A stretch of 25,229 bases of DNA, from contig JAYTCQ010000400.1 of NCBI GenBank assembly GCA_043736395.1, forward strand, positions 1 to 25,229, in the 5' to 3' direction. The DNA is from JAFDVL01 sp043736395 (GTDB lineage: Bacteria; Acidobacteriota; Blastocatellia; RBC074). A program made the position numbers and the translations under genes. Positions 16,031-24,214 of the stretch are shown in pieces. Position 1 is the stretch's first letter; every line of letters begins with the position of its first letter. A model generated the notes under the pieces. That model did no database searches and had not been told where the DNA came from. It saw only the letters and a list, made by a program, of their open reading frames with translations.

Positions 16031-17056
16031 CTATTTTTGCTTCGCCTTAATCTTCTCATTCAACTCCGCCAACTGAATCAATAATTTTTCCAATTCATCT
16101 TCATAATCTTCCGGCTTCAATTGCGCCTTCCGAAGTTTCAATTCTTCGACTTCACGTTCTAAGCGCATTTTATCCGCGTACGATCCTTGCAGCTCTTTGT
16201 CGCCTCCGGCCAGTTGATAAAAGAGGGAATCGAAGTACGTTGTTTTCGCCAGACTGCCTTCTTCATCCGTAATTTTTTCGGAGCCTTTGCCGTCGCCATT
16301 ATCGTCCAGCATCGCGTGTTCGGTGACTAAGCGATTTTGTTCTTTGAAAAATTTCCCAAGCTGCAAAGTTGTATAGTTAAAAGCCTCTAACACGGAAATT
16401 CGATTGTTCTGATCGGCGTCAGATTCTTTCGTCGTCAGGGCTTTGATGAAGTATTCAGGGAAGTGCGTTGCATTTGTTTCCATCCCGCTTTTGGTGGCGG
16501 TGATCGTGATGTGACCGGGGATAGAAAGCGGTTTGATAAATTCGCCGCTCGCCGTTGCCATATTGATGACTACGACGCGTTTGCTGGGCAGGGCTTTGAT
16601 GAGTGACGCGTATTCCGTAACGTTAATGTCAGGCCCGACCAAATTAAATTTCGCCAACTTATCGTCGAAGCTGCCGTGTCCGATGAAGAAGATAAATACC
16701 GTATTGTCAGGTTTGCAATTGCTGCGCAGAGCCGTAAATGCGTTACGGACTTCAATGGCGGTGGACTTCGGCGTACCTTCGGTCATCAGTGTCACATTTT
16801 CTGGAGCGAATCCGAGCTTATCCAGCAATGCCGAATTTAATTCCTGCGACCATTTCGCGAATTTTTTGATGAATTCCTCTTCGCCTCCGGGGCCGGAAAT
16901 GATCAGCGCAAATTTCGATGGATCAGGAATAGATTTCTGCGGAGCTTGCGTCGGAGCAGTAGTTGAAACTGCGGTCGCGGGCGCGGATACATTTTGCGCG
17001 CAAGCAGCATTTGAAAAGACCAGCAAGAGGACGAGTATGACCGATAATTGATGCAT
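16031..17056 (-). CDS. Secreted C13/caspase-fold protein lacking the catalytic cysteine
   Basis: A 341-residue exported protein: signal peptide 1-20 (cleavage near ACA-Q), a Ser/Thr/Pro linker, then a clan CD peptidase-like domain. Visible are FALIISGPGG at the first strand, VFIFFIGHGSFDD with the catalytic-type His127, and VVVINMATASGEF at 161-173. In legumains and caspases the last motif is A-C-x-S-G with the nucleophilic cysteine; here residue 168 is Thr (A-T-A-S-G). The protein should therefore be inactive as a cysteine protease and may bind or regulate. A Ca-binding-like segment (DADQNNRISVLEAF) and a C-terminal coiled coil (about 290-341) follow. It starts 11 bases after the aspartic protease gene. 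The Cys loss is seen directly; the fold is inferred from motifs. Confidence 0.75.
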   Translation of the reverse strand: MHQLSVILVLLLVFSNAACAQNVSAPATAVSTTAPTQAPQKSIPDPSKFALIISGPGGEEEFIKKFAKWSQELNSALLDKLGFAPENVTLMTEGTPKSTAIEVRNAFTALRSNCKPDNTVFIFFIGHGSFDDKLAKFNLVGPDINVTEYASLIKALPSKRVVVINMATASGEFIKPLSIPGHITITATKSGMETNATHFPEYFIKALTTKESDADQNNRISVLEAFNYTTLQLGKFFKEQNRLVTEHAMLDDNGDGKGSEKITDEEGSLAKTTYFDSLFYQLAGGDKELQGSYADKMRLEREVEELKLRKAQLKPEDYEDELEKLLIQLAELNEKIKAKQK

Positions 17057-17067
17057 AAATAATCTCG

Positions 17068-17478
17068 TTAAGCTTCTCCATATTTGCTAATGAATAATTT
17101 TCCTTCGTAATCAATCAATGCAATTCTGACGCGATCCAGCCATCCAAATCTGCCAAGTACAATGCGATTAATAATTTCTTCGCGTGCAAAATAAACAACG
17201 CTGTCAAAATCAGTTCCAACTGTTGCGAGTGTTACATTATGTTCAAATGCTTCAAAGACCCCAGTTGCAGTTCCGATCCTCATTGGAAATCCTGATTCAA
17301 TATTAATGCCTAATTGCTCTCCAATTGTTCGAGGAAAAATACAGTACGCGGAACCTGTGTCTATCTTTGCGAGGCAGGAAACTTCGGTAGTATCCAGCCT
17401 CAAGGTTACTTCAATCGTTATACCATTTTCGCCTTGATCAAAAGTTACCAAATGATCGAATTCGAGTGGATAGGGCAT
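17068..17478 (-). CDS. Retropepsin-like aspartic protease domain protein
   Basis: A 136-residue single-domain protein without a signal peptide. The catalytic motif D40-T-G-S (AKIDTGSAYCIFPR) and the later hydrophobic-hydrophobic-Gly motif (IVLGRFGWLDRVRIALID) are those of retroviral-type aspartic proteases, which act as dimers because each chain supplies one aspartate. The length is right for one such domain. It starts 2 bases after the DUF5678-like gene, so the two are a tight pair. Small retropepsin genes of this kind are scattered through Acidobacteriota, Cyanobacteria and Chloroflexi, and their substrates are unknown. Proteolytic activity is plausible because the motif is intact. Confidence 0.8.
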   Translation of the reverse strand: MPYPLEFDHLVTFDQGENGITIEVTLRLDTTEVSCLAKIDTGSAYCIFPRTIGEQLGINIESGFPMRIGTATGVFEAFEHNVTLATVGTDFDSVVYFAREEIINRIVLGRFGWLDRVRIALIDYEGKLFISKYGEA

Positions 17479-17480
17479 TC

Positions 17481-17843
17481 TTACCAGCCTCCAAACGGTG
17501 TGTCATGGATTGAGGAAAGATGCGTTATGAATGGGCGCGTAATGCCTTGGCTTTTAGCTAATTGGTCGGCCTCCTTGAATGTTTCAGCCGCGCCGACAAA
17601 TTGGACACCATCAAGAATAACATAACGGTTGGCATACTCTTCGCGGTGAGATTTCATCCATTCGATTCTTAGCTGACTCAGTTCACGCTCAGTTATGTTT
17701 TCAGCTTTTTCGCCCGAGCGATTAAGTAAGTTTTTAAATTGATGATCTTTCCCGATTTGATGATTCAGAAATTCTAGTAACTCTTGTTTTTCGTGAAGAG
17801 TCAGGTTTGAAGCCTGTTGCATCACTTGTTGAAGACTTTGCAT
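17481..17843 (-). CDS. DUF5678-like small protein, partner of the retropepsin
   Basis: A 120-residue protein from the ATG at 17843. A TTG at 17861 would add six residues, but the ATG has AAAAG seven bases upstream and is preferred. The N-terminal half (LTLHEKQELLEFLNHQIG) is helical. The C-terminal half, from WMKSHREEYANRYVILDG through VGAAETFKEADQLAKSQG to ITRPFITHL, matches the DUF5678 pattern in which a short domain precedes or accompanies aspartyl proteases. It lies between the vWA gene (20 bases from the preferred ATG, 1 base from the TTG) and the retropepsin gene (2 bases). A regulator, chaperone or substrate of the protease is possible, and no function is established here. Confidence 0.68.
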   Translation of the reverse strand: MQSLQQVMQQASNLTLHEKQELLEFLNHQIGKDHQFKNLLNRSGEKAENITERELSQLRIEWMKSHREEYANRYVILDGVQFVGAAETFKEADQLAKSQGITRPFITHLSSIHDTPFGGW

Positions 17844-17862
17844 GTTGCTTTTCTTTTCCAAT

Positions 17863-20154
17863 TTAAGCTAATCCCTTTCGCTTTCGGAAAAACCATTCCG
17901 CGCTCGCGAGACCAATCAGGATTAAAAAATTAATCGGCATATCCCATAAATCCAGATGAACTTTTTCTGAATTTTTGCCTTCGAGGTAAGTCAACTCTTC
18001 GACTAAATCCTGGGCCTTGCTGAGCGGGAAATATTTGCCTCCGGTTTCAGCGGCGATGCGTTTAAGTAGTTCAATATTCTGTGCGGCGTCGTGAAATTCA
18101 CGGTTTAATTCGGTCACTAAAAAACTGGAAGCAGCCGCGCCGACGACTTCTTTGCCGCGCCGCGCTGTCAGGTCTAGTTTGTATAATCCCATCTCGTCGG
18201 GCTTGAATTCAGCCTGATAATCATTGGCTTCGGACGATTCCGCCGCGAAGTTAAATCGCATCGGCAGCTCAATGGATTGCCCAGAAGGCTTTGTGATTTT
18301 CGCGGAGACGGTCGCATCTTTGATGGCATCGAATTTTCTGTCATTGACTTCGCCGCGTAGCCGCACCGGATCGTTCGCGGCGTAGACGTCACGTTCGCTC
18401 AAAACTTCCGTTTGATTCGGCGTCGTACTCACGACATAGCGCAACATCTGCCGCCAGAAATTTTCGTGCGAAGTGTTTTTGCTGTCCATCAGCATGCGCC
18501 AACGCCACGTGTCGTTTGTGGTCAGTGCCAGCGAACGTCCGCGTCCGTATCGCTGTTCGACTAACAAGGGAACTGTGCGTTTATCTTTGGTGTTGCGAGC
18601 TTCCATTAACACTGTCGCGCCGGGTTTGATGCCGGACAAAACTTCGGGAATTGAAATCGCGGGCAGCCCTTCCCATTCTTTAGAAGATTGATCGCGGTTA
18701 TCGGCTAAGCGCGTGATCGCGTGCTTGTATCCGCGCTGCGTGAGAGCCGCTTTCCAGGTGCCGGTTTCAGGAACTTCGGGCGCGTCAATGCGGTCATCCA
18801 AAGTTAATGGCAACAAATCTCCAATCGGAGTCGGCGCATATTTTCCAGCGTCAAAGGCACGGGCGCCACCTAGCGCGAGGAATCCGCCGCCGCGTTTCGC
18901 CACGAATTGTTCAATCATTCGCAGTTGCTCGAAGCTGAAAAAATTGGCTTCGATGCTGCCTAAAACGAATCCCTGATAGCCGAATAATTCTTCCTGCGTC
19001 AGCGGAAATCCTTTTTCCAATTGATCGCCGCTTTCGACTCCCTGGCGATAGAATTTTCCATCGGCGGATCGCAGCGAAGAAACTAAAACAACATTTTTCT
19101 CGGTTTTTCCGAGTGAAAAACGCATTTTTCCGTATTCCCAGCGCGGCTCGCCTTCGATGTATAAAATCTTTGGCGTCTCGCTGGTGATTTCAATTAAGGT
19201 TTCCTGCGCGTTGTCTTCGGTTGTGAATTCGCCTTCGAGCGGAGCTACGGCAAACGTGTATTTATGCGTCCCCGGCGATGAAGGAGTGAATTCCAACGTC
19301 ACAGTTTGCGCCGATCCGCCTTTAATTTCAAAGGCTTCAGTTTTGAGCGCGCGTCCATCTTCGGACACCTGAATCGTGACTTTGCCGCGGTCGTATCCGC
19401 TCAATCTGACTAAGGCATCAGCGATGACTGTGGAGCCAGTTAAAATTCTTCGCGGCGTATTCACGCGCACCATTTCTGCGTCTTTGAATTGTTCCGTACT
19501 GCCAGTGCCGAGCGTAAAGACCGGAAGATTTCGAGCGCGTAAATCTCTAAGCGATGCCGCAATGTCGCGCGGCGTATTCGCTCCGCCGTCTGAAATTAAA
19601 ACGACTGCGGCGAGGCCTGTCCCCGAAGCGTCTTTCACGACCTGTTGCAAAGTTCCGGCGATGTCGGAGCTGCTGCCTTCGGCTTTTAATTCTTCACTTT
19701 CCTTAAGTCGTGTCGCATCCGAAGAAAATTTGTAGAGATTGGTTTTGAATTTTTCCTCGACGCCTTTTGAAAATTTGCTGTCCGTCTTTAGCAGGTCTTT
19801 GACCGCTTGCAACCGCGTCACAGTTCCTTCGTCATTGATTTGCATGCTGCGCGAATCATCGGCGATGACGGCAAGCGTGTTTGCTTTGGGGATGACAGAA
19901 GAAACGACCAACGTTGGACGCATTAAGATTAATGCGAGCGCGACAATTAGCGCAGTTCGTAAGGCTGCGAGCGAAATGCGCGGCCATGTGTCAAGTTTTG
20001 TACTGGAACGAAAGTAGAGGAAATAGACCAGCGCGCTAGCTATTAACAGCAATAGCAAAACCATCCATAAAGATGGGCGCGAAGCCAGTTCCAGCTGGCC
20101 TTTGGAGAAAATTGAAGATTTATACTTAAAGAAAAACGGAAATAGCTGATCCAT
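17863..20154 (-). CDS. Membrane vWA protein with glutamine-amidotransferase-like domain
   Basis: A 763-residue inner-membrane protein. Two N-terminal transmembrane segments (about 29-47 and 60-85) precede a von Willebrand A domain with a DxSxS metal site (D99, S101, S103 in ADDSRSM) and the later LISDGG. Residues about 330-480 form a class I amidotransferase-like domain (ILYIEGEPRWEYGKMR, FVLGSIEANFFSFEQLRMIEQFVAKRGGGFLALGG) without a nucleophilic Cys. Ig-like C-terminal strands and a last transmembrane segment (MPINFLILIGLASAEWFF) follow. Such proteins belong to aerotolerance/BatA-like envelope clusters with MoxR, DUF58 and DUF4159. The ATG at 20154 is chosen because GAGG lies six bases before it; an upstream ATG at 20169 has none. 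It heads a run of same-strand genes. Confidence 0.88.
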   Translation of the reverse strand: MDQLFPFFFKYKSSIFSKGQLELASRPSLWMVLLLLLIASALVYFLYFRSSTKLDTWPRISLAALRTALIVALALILMRPTLVVSSVIPKANTLAVIADDSRSMQINDEGTVTRLQAVKDLLKTDSKFSKGVEEKFKTNLYKFSSDATRLKESEELKAEGSSSDIAGTLQQVVKDASGTGLAAVVLISDGGANTPRDIAASLRDLRARNLPVFTLGTGSTEQFKDAEMVRVNTPRRILTGSTVIADALVRLSGYDRGKVTIQVSEDGRALKTEAFEIKGGSAQTVTLEFTPSSPGTHKYTFAVAPLEGEFTTEDNAQETLIEITSETPKILYIEGEPRWEYGKMRFSLGKTEKNVVLVSSLRSADGKFYRQGVESGDQLEKGFPLTQEELFGYQGFVLGSIEANFFSFEQLRMIEQFVAKRGGGFLALGGARAFDAGKYAPTPIGDLLPLTLDDRIDAPEVPETGTWKAALTQRGYKHAITRLADNRDQSSKEWEGLPAISIPEVLSGIKPGATVLMEARNTKDKRTVPLLVEQRYGRGRSLALTTNDTWRWRMLMDSKNTSHENFWRQMLRYVVSTTPNQTEVLSERDVYAANDPVRLRGEVNDRKFDAIKDATVSAKITKPSGQSIELPMRFNFAAESSEANDYQAEFKPDEMGLYKLDLTARRGKEVVGAAASSFLVTELNREFHDAAQNIELLKRIAAETGGKYFPLSKAQDLVEELTYLEGKNSEKVHLDLWDMPINFLILIGLASAEWFFRKRKGLA

Positions 20155-20214
20155 GAGCCGCCTCGTCATGAAAACAAAAACAAAAAAAGAAAGGTCAGAA
20201 AAAAGGGCGAGTTC

Positions 20215-20244
20215 ATTATATCTAATCAGGAGGGCTGTTGTCTT
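20215..20244 (-). promoter_or_regulatory. Sigma-70-like promoter of the vWA gene run
   Basis: On the minus strand a perfect TATAAT (20215-20220) lies 18 bases downstream of AAGACA (20239-20244, four of six matches to TTGACA). The predicted transcript starts near 20208, about 55 bases before the ATG at 20154. It sits in the 109 bases that separate the kinase gene from the vWA gene. Confidence 0.5.
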
Positions 20245-20263
20245 GCGAACGGTACAAAATTAG

Positions 20264-23200
20264 TTAGTTTTCATTTTTAACTTCTTCTGAGGACGCTGTG
20301 CGCCAATAACGCACGACCCCGCTTCTGTCACCGGAGATCATGGTTCTTCCATCAGGTGTGAATGTCAGAAGGAAAATAGGACTTTGATGTCGTTTGCTGT
20401 TGAGGATTTCAAGATGTGAATATGGGTCCCAAAGGCTGACGAATCCATCATTCGTGGCGATTGCCAAGCGTTTGCCATCGGGCGAAAAAGTGAGGGCTGA
20501 AATATGCCCCAGCAACCCATTGATGGAAGAGACCTCCTTGCCTGAAGACGTTTCCCACAACTTGACAATGTCATCTTCACCACCCGTGGCGAGCAGCTTT
20601 CCGTCCGGCGAAAAGGCCAGCATCGAAACAGGCCTGGCGTGACCTTTGAAGCTCTTGATGACCTGCCAGTTCTTGGTTTCCCATAACCGTACCTGAGAAT
20701 CATAACTTGCTGTTGCCAATAATTTTCCATCGGCTGAAGTGGCAATTTTATTGATAAATCCAGTCAACTGGGCACTGGTGAAAATTGATTCTCCAGTCTT
20801 AGCACTCCAACCTCGAAGGGTTTGTTCGCGTCCGGCAGAAAACAGAACATTGCCATCGTTGGAATAATGTAATGCTGTTATTTCGTCGGTGTGTCCAATG
20901 CACGTATATAATTCGCTACCTGTTTTCTGATCCCATACTTTGACGGTGTGATCAGTACTCCCCGAGGCTACGCGTTGCCCATCGGGGGAAAAAATAATTT
21001 TGGTGATGTAGCTCTGATGTCCCCTGAATGATTGCTGAATTTGTCCATTGGAAAGATCAACCAGAGCGATAGAATTTTGCTCGTTACCTCTAACGAAGTG
21101 TCGGTAATCCGGTGAATAACTAATCACACTAAAAGCACCTGGAAGTTTTTCGTGGTCGAAATTGGAAATAAGTTCCCAAACATCCCAAAGGCGGGCAGAG
21201 TTGTCCAAAGCAGACGTGATCAGCCGTTGACCATCCGGCGAAAAAGAGGCGGAAAAAATATAATTTGTATGCCCTTTGAGCTGTGCGACTGGTTTTTGTT
21301 TCTCGCTATCCCACAGCGTGATAATGCTTTTGTCACTGGTTGTGGCCAACGTTTTTCCATCCGGTGCAAAAGCAATTTCGTGGACTTGAATCGCATAAGT
21401 TGAAAAGGAGGCGATTTCACGATTTGCCTTTAACTCCCAGATTTTTATGATTGAGCTGAGTCCAGCCGCCGCCAATTTGGTCCCATCCGGCGAAAAATCC
21501 AATGACCAACATTGCCATTTTTCGAGATTGCCAACAAACGGAATGTCTTTGCCGTTATGCGCATTCCATAATTTCACTGAAGATTGATTTCCACCTGTCG
21601 CTACAATTTTTCCATCGGGAGAAAAAGAAATTGTACGCATTAGTTCACCGGGACCTTTGACCGAAAATATTTCTGTTCCAGTGGAAGAATCCCAAAGTTT
21701 CCACGTTCCATCATCTGCACAGGTAGCAATGCGTAAACCTTCTGGAGAGAAAACAGCTTGATTCACTTTGGAGGTGTGGCCTCGCAGGGTTAATAATTTT
21801 TGGCGCGAGGAAACATCCCAAATGATGGCGGTAAGATCACTGCTGCTCGAAATTATTTTTTTCCCATTACTATTAAAAGCAATGTGATTGACGAAATTCG
21901 TATGCCCGGTCAATTCGGCAAGTAGCCCGCCATTGCCAGCTGACCACAACCGAACGATCTGATCTTCGCAAGCAGTTGCAAGCAATGTGTCGTCTGGAGA
22001 ATACGCCGCCGAAGTTACACCTGAAGGATGAGACAGTGAAAGTATTTGACCGTTTCGATGCAGCAAGCGCCAGAAATAGTACCATTCAAATCCGCGTAAA
22101 TCATCTTCACCCGAAGTCGGGAAATGACCTGCCAGCAACTCGCGCAACCGCGTCAGGTTGTTGGTTTCCCAGGCCTGTGCCGCCAGGCTCATCTGCGTGG
22201 TATAAAGTTCGCGCCGCCGTGTCTGCGCCAGATTTTGCGCGATGTTTGTCTGGCGCAAAGTCGAAAATATTCCAGCTAAAATTGTCAGAAATAATAACAC
22301 AGCGGCGAAGACGGCTTTCTTGTTGCGGCGGAAAAATTTTTTAGTGCGATAGCTGATCGTTGCTGGTCGCGCCTGAATCGGCAGGCCGGTCAGATAGCGC
22401 TCAATGTCCTCACTGAATTGCGCGACAGAGGCATAGCGTTTCTCCGGCGCTTTCTCCAGCGCAGTTAGCAAAATTGTATCCAGATCGCCGGCTAAATTTG
22501 CAGTTAACTTATCGCTGTTCGATGAAGTGGAATCCGGCTTTCGATTTTTGACAATCACGCTTGGTTTCGCCGGGACTTCTTCACAGACAACACGAATCAT
22601 TTCTGTTAAAGGCAGATTTTTTGTCGTGTAGGCGCGTTGTGAAGTCAGCACTTCATACAGGATCAATCCCAGTGCATAAACATCGGTTGAAGTGGAAATT
22701 GGTTCGCCGCGGATTTGTTCAGGACTCGCGTATTCAGGCGTCATTATCTGTAATGTTGGCGGGGCTTCGGTGAGGCTTGAGGATAATTCAGGCTGCAATA
22801 ATTTAGCGATGCCGAAGTCTAAAAGTTTTACGACGCCTTCCTGATTTACCAGAATATTTCCTGGCTTCAAATCACGATGAACGATCAGTTTTTGATGGGC
22901 GAACTGAACAGCTCCGCAGACATTTTGAAATAGTCGCAAGCGTGCCTGCAGTGACAATTGATTTTGTTCGCAATACTCCTTCAGCGGAACTCCTTCGACG
23001 TATTCCATCACGACGTACGGCAATCCGGCTGCCGTTGTGCCGCCATCGAATAATCGGGCAATATTCGGATGATTCAGCGAGGCGAGAATTTGACGTTCCA
23101 ATCGAAAGCGCTGAATTAATTCCTCGCCCAGCGGATGCAATAATTGTGAACCGACAATTTTTATCGCGACTTGTTGCTGATACGCTCCATCGTCGCGTTC

Positions 23201-23500
23201 GGCTAAATAGACGACTCCCATGCCGCCGCGCCCGATTTCACGAACGATTTTGTACGCGCCAAGATTTTGATCAGGTGAAGTCGCATCGGCATTATTTTTG
23301 AATGCCTGGACGACATTCGCGAGTGGTTTAGAAATAAAGCGGGAGTTGTTTTCAGTCGCCGCCAGCAATGTGAGGACGTGACGCTCCAAGCTGATGTCAT
23401 CGGCGCATAATGAATTTAAAACCGTTTGCCGATCCTGCGGCACAGTGTCCAAAATAATATCCAGAATTGAGTCAATCTGTTGCCATCGTTGCGGGTTCAT
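20264..23500 (-). CDS. Membrane Ser/Thr protein kinase with 14 WD40 repeats
   Basis: A 1078-residue kinase starting at the ATG at 23500. An upstream in-frame ATG at 23581 would only translate the repeat hairpin. A short helical N-terminal region precedes a complete Hanks-type kinase domain (about 83-350): IGRGGMGVVY, AIK with Lys114, HRDLKPGN (208-215), DFG (228-230) and TPEYASPEQI. One transmembrane helix at about 395-415 separates it from the C-terminal part, with 14 WD40 repeats recognisable from their closing strands (RLWS, IIWD, KLWD ... RYWR), enough for two seven-bladed propellers outside the membrane. This architecture is common in Acidobacteriota and Planctomycetota. The sigma factor gene directly upstream suggests a signalling pair. 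No clear ribosome binding site is visible because the repeat occupies the leader. Confidence 0.93.
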   Translation of the reverse strand: MNPQRWQQIDSILDIILDTVPQDRQTVLNSLCADDISLERHVLTLLAATENNSRFISKPLANVVQAFKNNADATSPDQNLGAYKIVREIGRGGMGVVYLAERDDGAYQQQVAIKIVGSQLLHPLGEELIQRFRLERQILASLNHPNIARLFDGGTTAAGLPYVVMEYVEGVPLKEYCEQNQLSLQARLRLFQNVCGAVQFAHQKLIVHRDLKPGNILVNQEGVVKLLDFGIAKLLQPELSSSLTEAPPTLQIMTPEYASPEQIRGEPISTSTDVYALGLILYEVLTSQRAYTTKNLPLTEMIRVVCEEVPAKPSVIVKNRKPDSTSSNSDKLTANLAGDLDTILLTALEKAPEKRYASVAQFSEDIERYLTGLPIQARPATISYRTKKFFRRNKKAVFAAVLLFLTILAGIFSTLRQTNIAQNLAQTRRRELYTTQMSLAAQAWETNNLTRLRELLAGHFPTSGEDDLRGFEWYYFWRLLHRNGQILSLSHPSGVTSAAYSPDDTLLATACEDQIVRLWSAGNGGLLAELTGHTNFVNHIAFNSNGKKIISSSSDLTAIIWDVSSRQKLLTLRGHTSKVNQAVFSPEGLRIATCADDGTWKLWDSSTGTEIFSVKGPGELMRTISFSPDGKIVATGGNQSSVKLWNAHNGKDIPFVGNLEKWQCWSLDFSPDGTKLAAAGLSSIIKIWELKANREIASFSTYAIQVHEIAFAPDGKTLATTSDKSIITLWDSEKQKPVAQLKGHTNYIFSASFSPDGQRLITSALDNSARLWDVWELISNFDHEKLPGAFSVISYSPDYRHFVRGNEQNSIALVDLSNGQIQQSFRGHQSYITKIIFSPDGQRVASGSTDHTVKVWDQKTGSELYTCIGHTDEITALHYSNDGNVLFSAGREQTLRGWSAKTGESIFTSAQLTGFINKIATSADGKLLATASYDSQVRLWETKNWQVIKSFKGHARPVSMLAFSPDGKLLATGGEDDIVKLWETSSGKEVSSINGLLGHISALTFSPDGKRLAIATNDGFVSLWDPYSHLEILNSKRHQSPIFLLTFTPDGRTMISGDRSGVVRYWRTASSEEVKNEN

Positions 23501-23620
23501 GAGTGATGAGTGATGAGATAAAAGTAATGAGTGATGAGTGATGAGTGATGAGGAACGAGTGTCTTTCTTCTCATCACTCATTACTCATTACTCATTACTT
23601 TTATCTCATCACTTTTACCT
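23501..23620. repeat. Heptamer-word inverted repeat between sigma factor and kinase genes
   Basis: The left arm (23501-23556) consists of the words GAGTGAT (five copies), GAGATAA, AAGTAAT and GAGGAAC in 7-nt register. The right arm carries GAGGTAA, AAGTGAT, GAGATAA, AAGTAAT, GAGTAAT twice and GAGTGAT on the minus strand. Bases 23508-23551 pair with 23571-23614 at 41 of 44 positions. The repeat runs from the kinase ATG to the TAA stop of the sigma gene (23615-23617) and even into its last codon, filling the entire 114-base gap. Confidence 0.92.
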
Positions 23621-24214
23621 CGTACTTTGTAATTCCTGATGCAGCCAGGCTTTGGCCTTCAGCCATTCCCTTTTGATCGTGATTTCAGAAACGCCCAGTA
23701 ACTCAGCAGTTTCCAGGCTGCTCAGTCCGCCAAAATATCGAAGCTCGACAATTTGACATTTGCGCGGATCAAGCTTTGCTAAATGTTCTAGTGCTTCGTG
23801 CAGCGCGAGGAACTCAATGGATTCTGCGGGTGTCATCAGAGAAGCCTCATCAACAGGAACGGCTACTGCGCCGCCGCCGCGTTTTTGATAATTTTGGTTC
23901 CTGGCAAAATCCACTAACAAGTGACGCATGATGCGAGCCGCAACCGCAAAAAAATGCAGCCGATCCTGATACATCGCACCGGAGCGTTCGGCTAATTTCA
24001 GCCAAGCTTCATTGACGAGCGCAGTCGTTTGCAGCAGATGACCACTGTGCTCATTTTTCATGTAACGATGTGCCAGAAAACGCAGCTCCTCATAGACGAG
24101 CGGCGTTAATTGATCCAAAGCCGCAGGGTCGCCGTTACGCCAATCATTAAGCAGAGAAGTGACAGACTGGTGAACAGTAAAATTGGTAACGATATTTGTC
24201 TTAATCGAGGCCAC
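23615..24214 (-). CDS. ECF sigma factor (sigma-70 X6-like, TIGR02999 type)
   Basis: A 199-residue extracytoplasmic-function sigma factor. Region 2 (about 20-95) includes LTPLVYEELRFLAHRYM, TALVNEAWLKL and FFAVAARIMRHLLVDFAR. Region 4 (about 135-195) includes LAKLDPRKCQIVELRYFGGLSSLETAELLGVSEITIKREWLKAKAWL with a clear helix-turn-helix. This is the subfamily commonly found beside Ser/Thr kinases in Acidobacteriota and Planctomycetota, and the next gene is such a kinase. The start is a GTG at 24214, backed by AAGGGAG four bases upstream (24219-24225). The sigma factor probably directs RNA polymerase to promoters tied to the kinase's signal; no anti-sigma factor is encoded nearby. Confidence 0.94.
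   Translation of the reverse strand: MASIKTNIVTNFTVHQSVTSLLNDWRNGDPAALDQLTPLVYEELRFLAHRYMKNEHSGHLLQTTALVNEAWLKLAERSGAMYQDRLHFFAVAARIMRHLLVDFARNQNYQKRGGGAVAVPVDEASLMTPAESIEFLALHEALEHLAKLDPRKCQIVELRYFGGLSSLETAELLGVSEITIKREWLKAKAWLHQELQSTR

Noticed and set aside
23501..23581. 27-residue N-terminal extension of the WD40 kinase
   Set aside because: The added residues are only a translation of the heptamer repeat (LITHHSLLLSHHSSL). The conserved protein begins at the ATG at 23500.
23501..23620. Heptamer array as a CRISPR
   Set aside because: The units are 7 nt with no spacers, and the array is palindromic. No cas genes are present.
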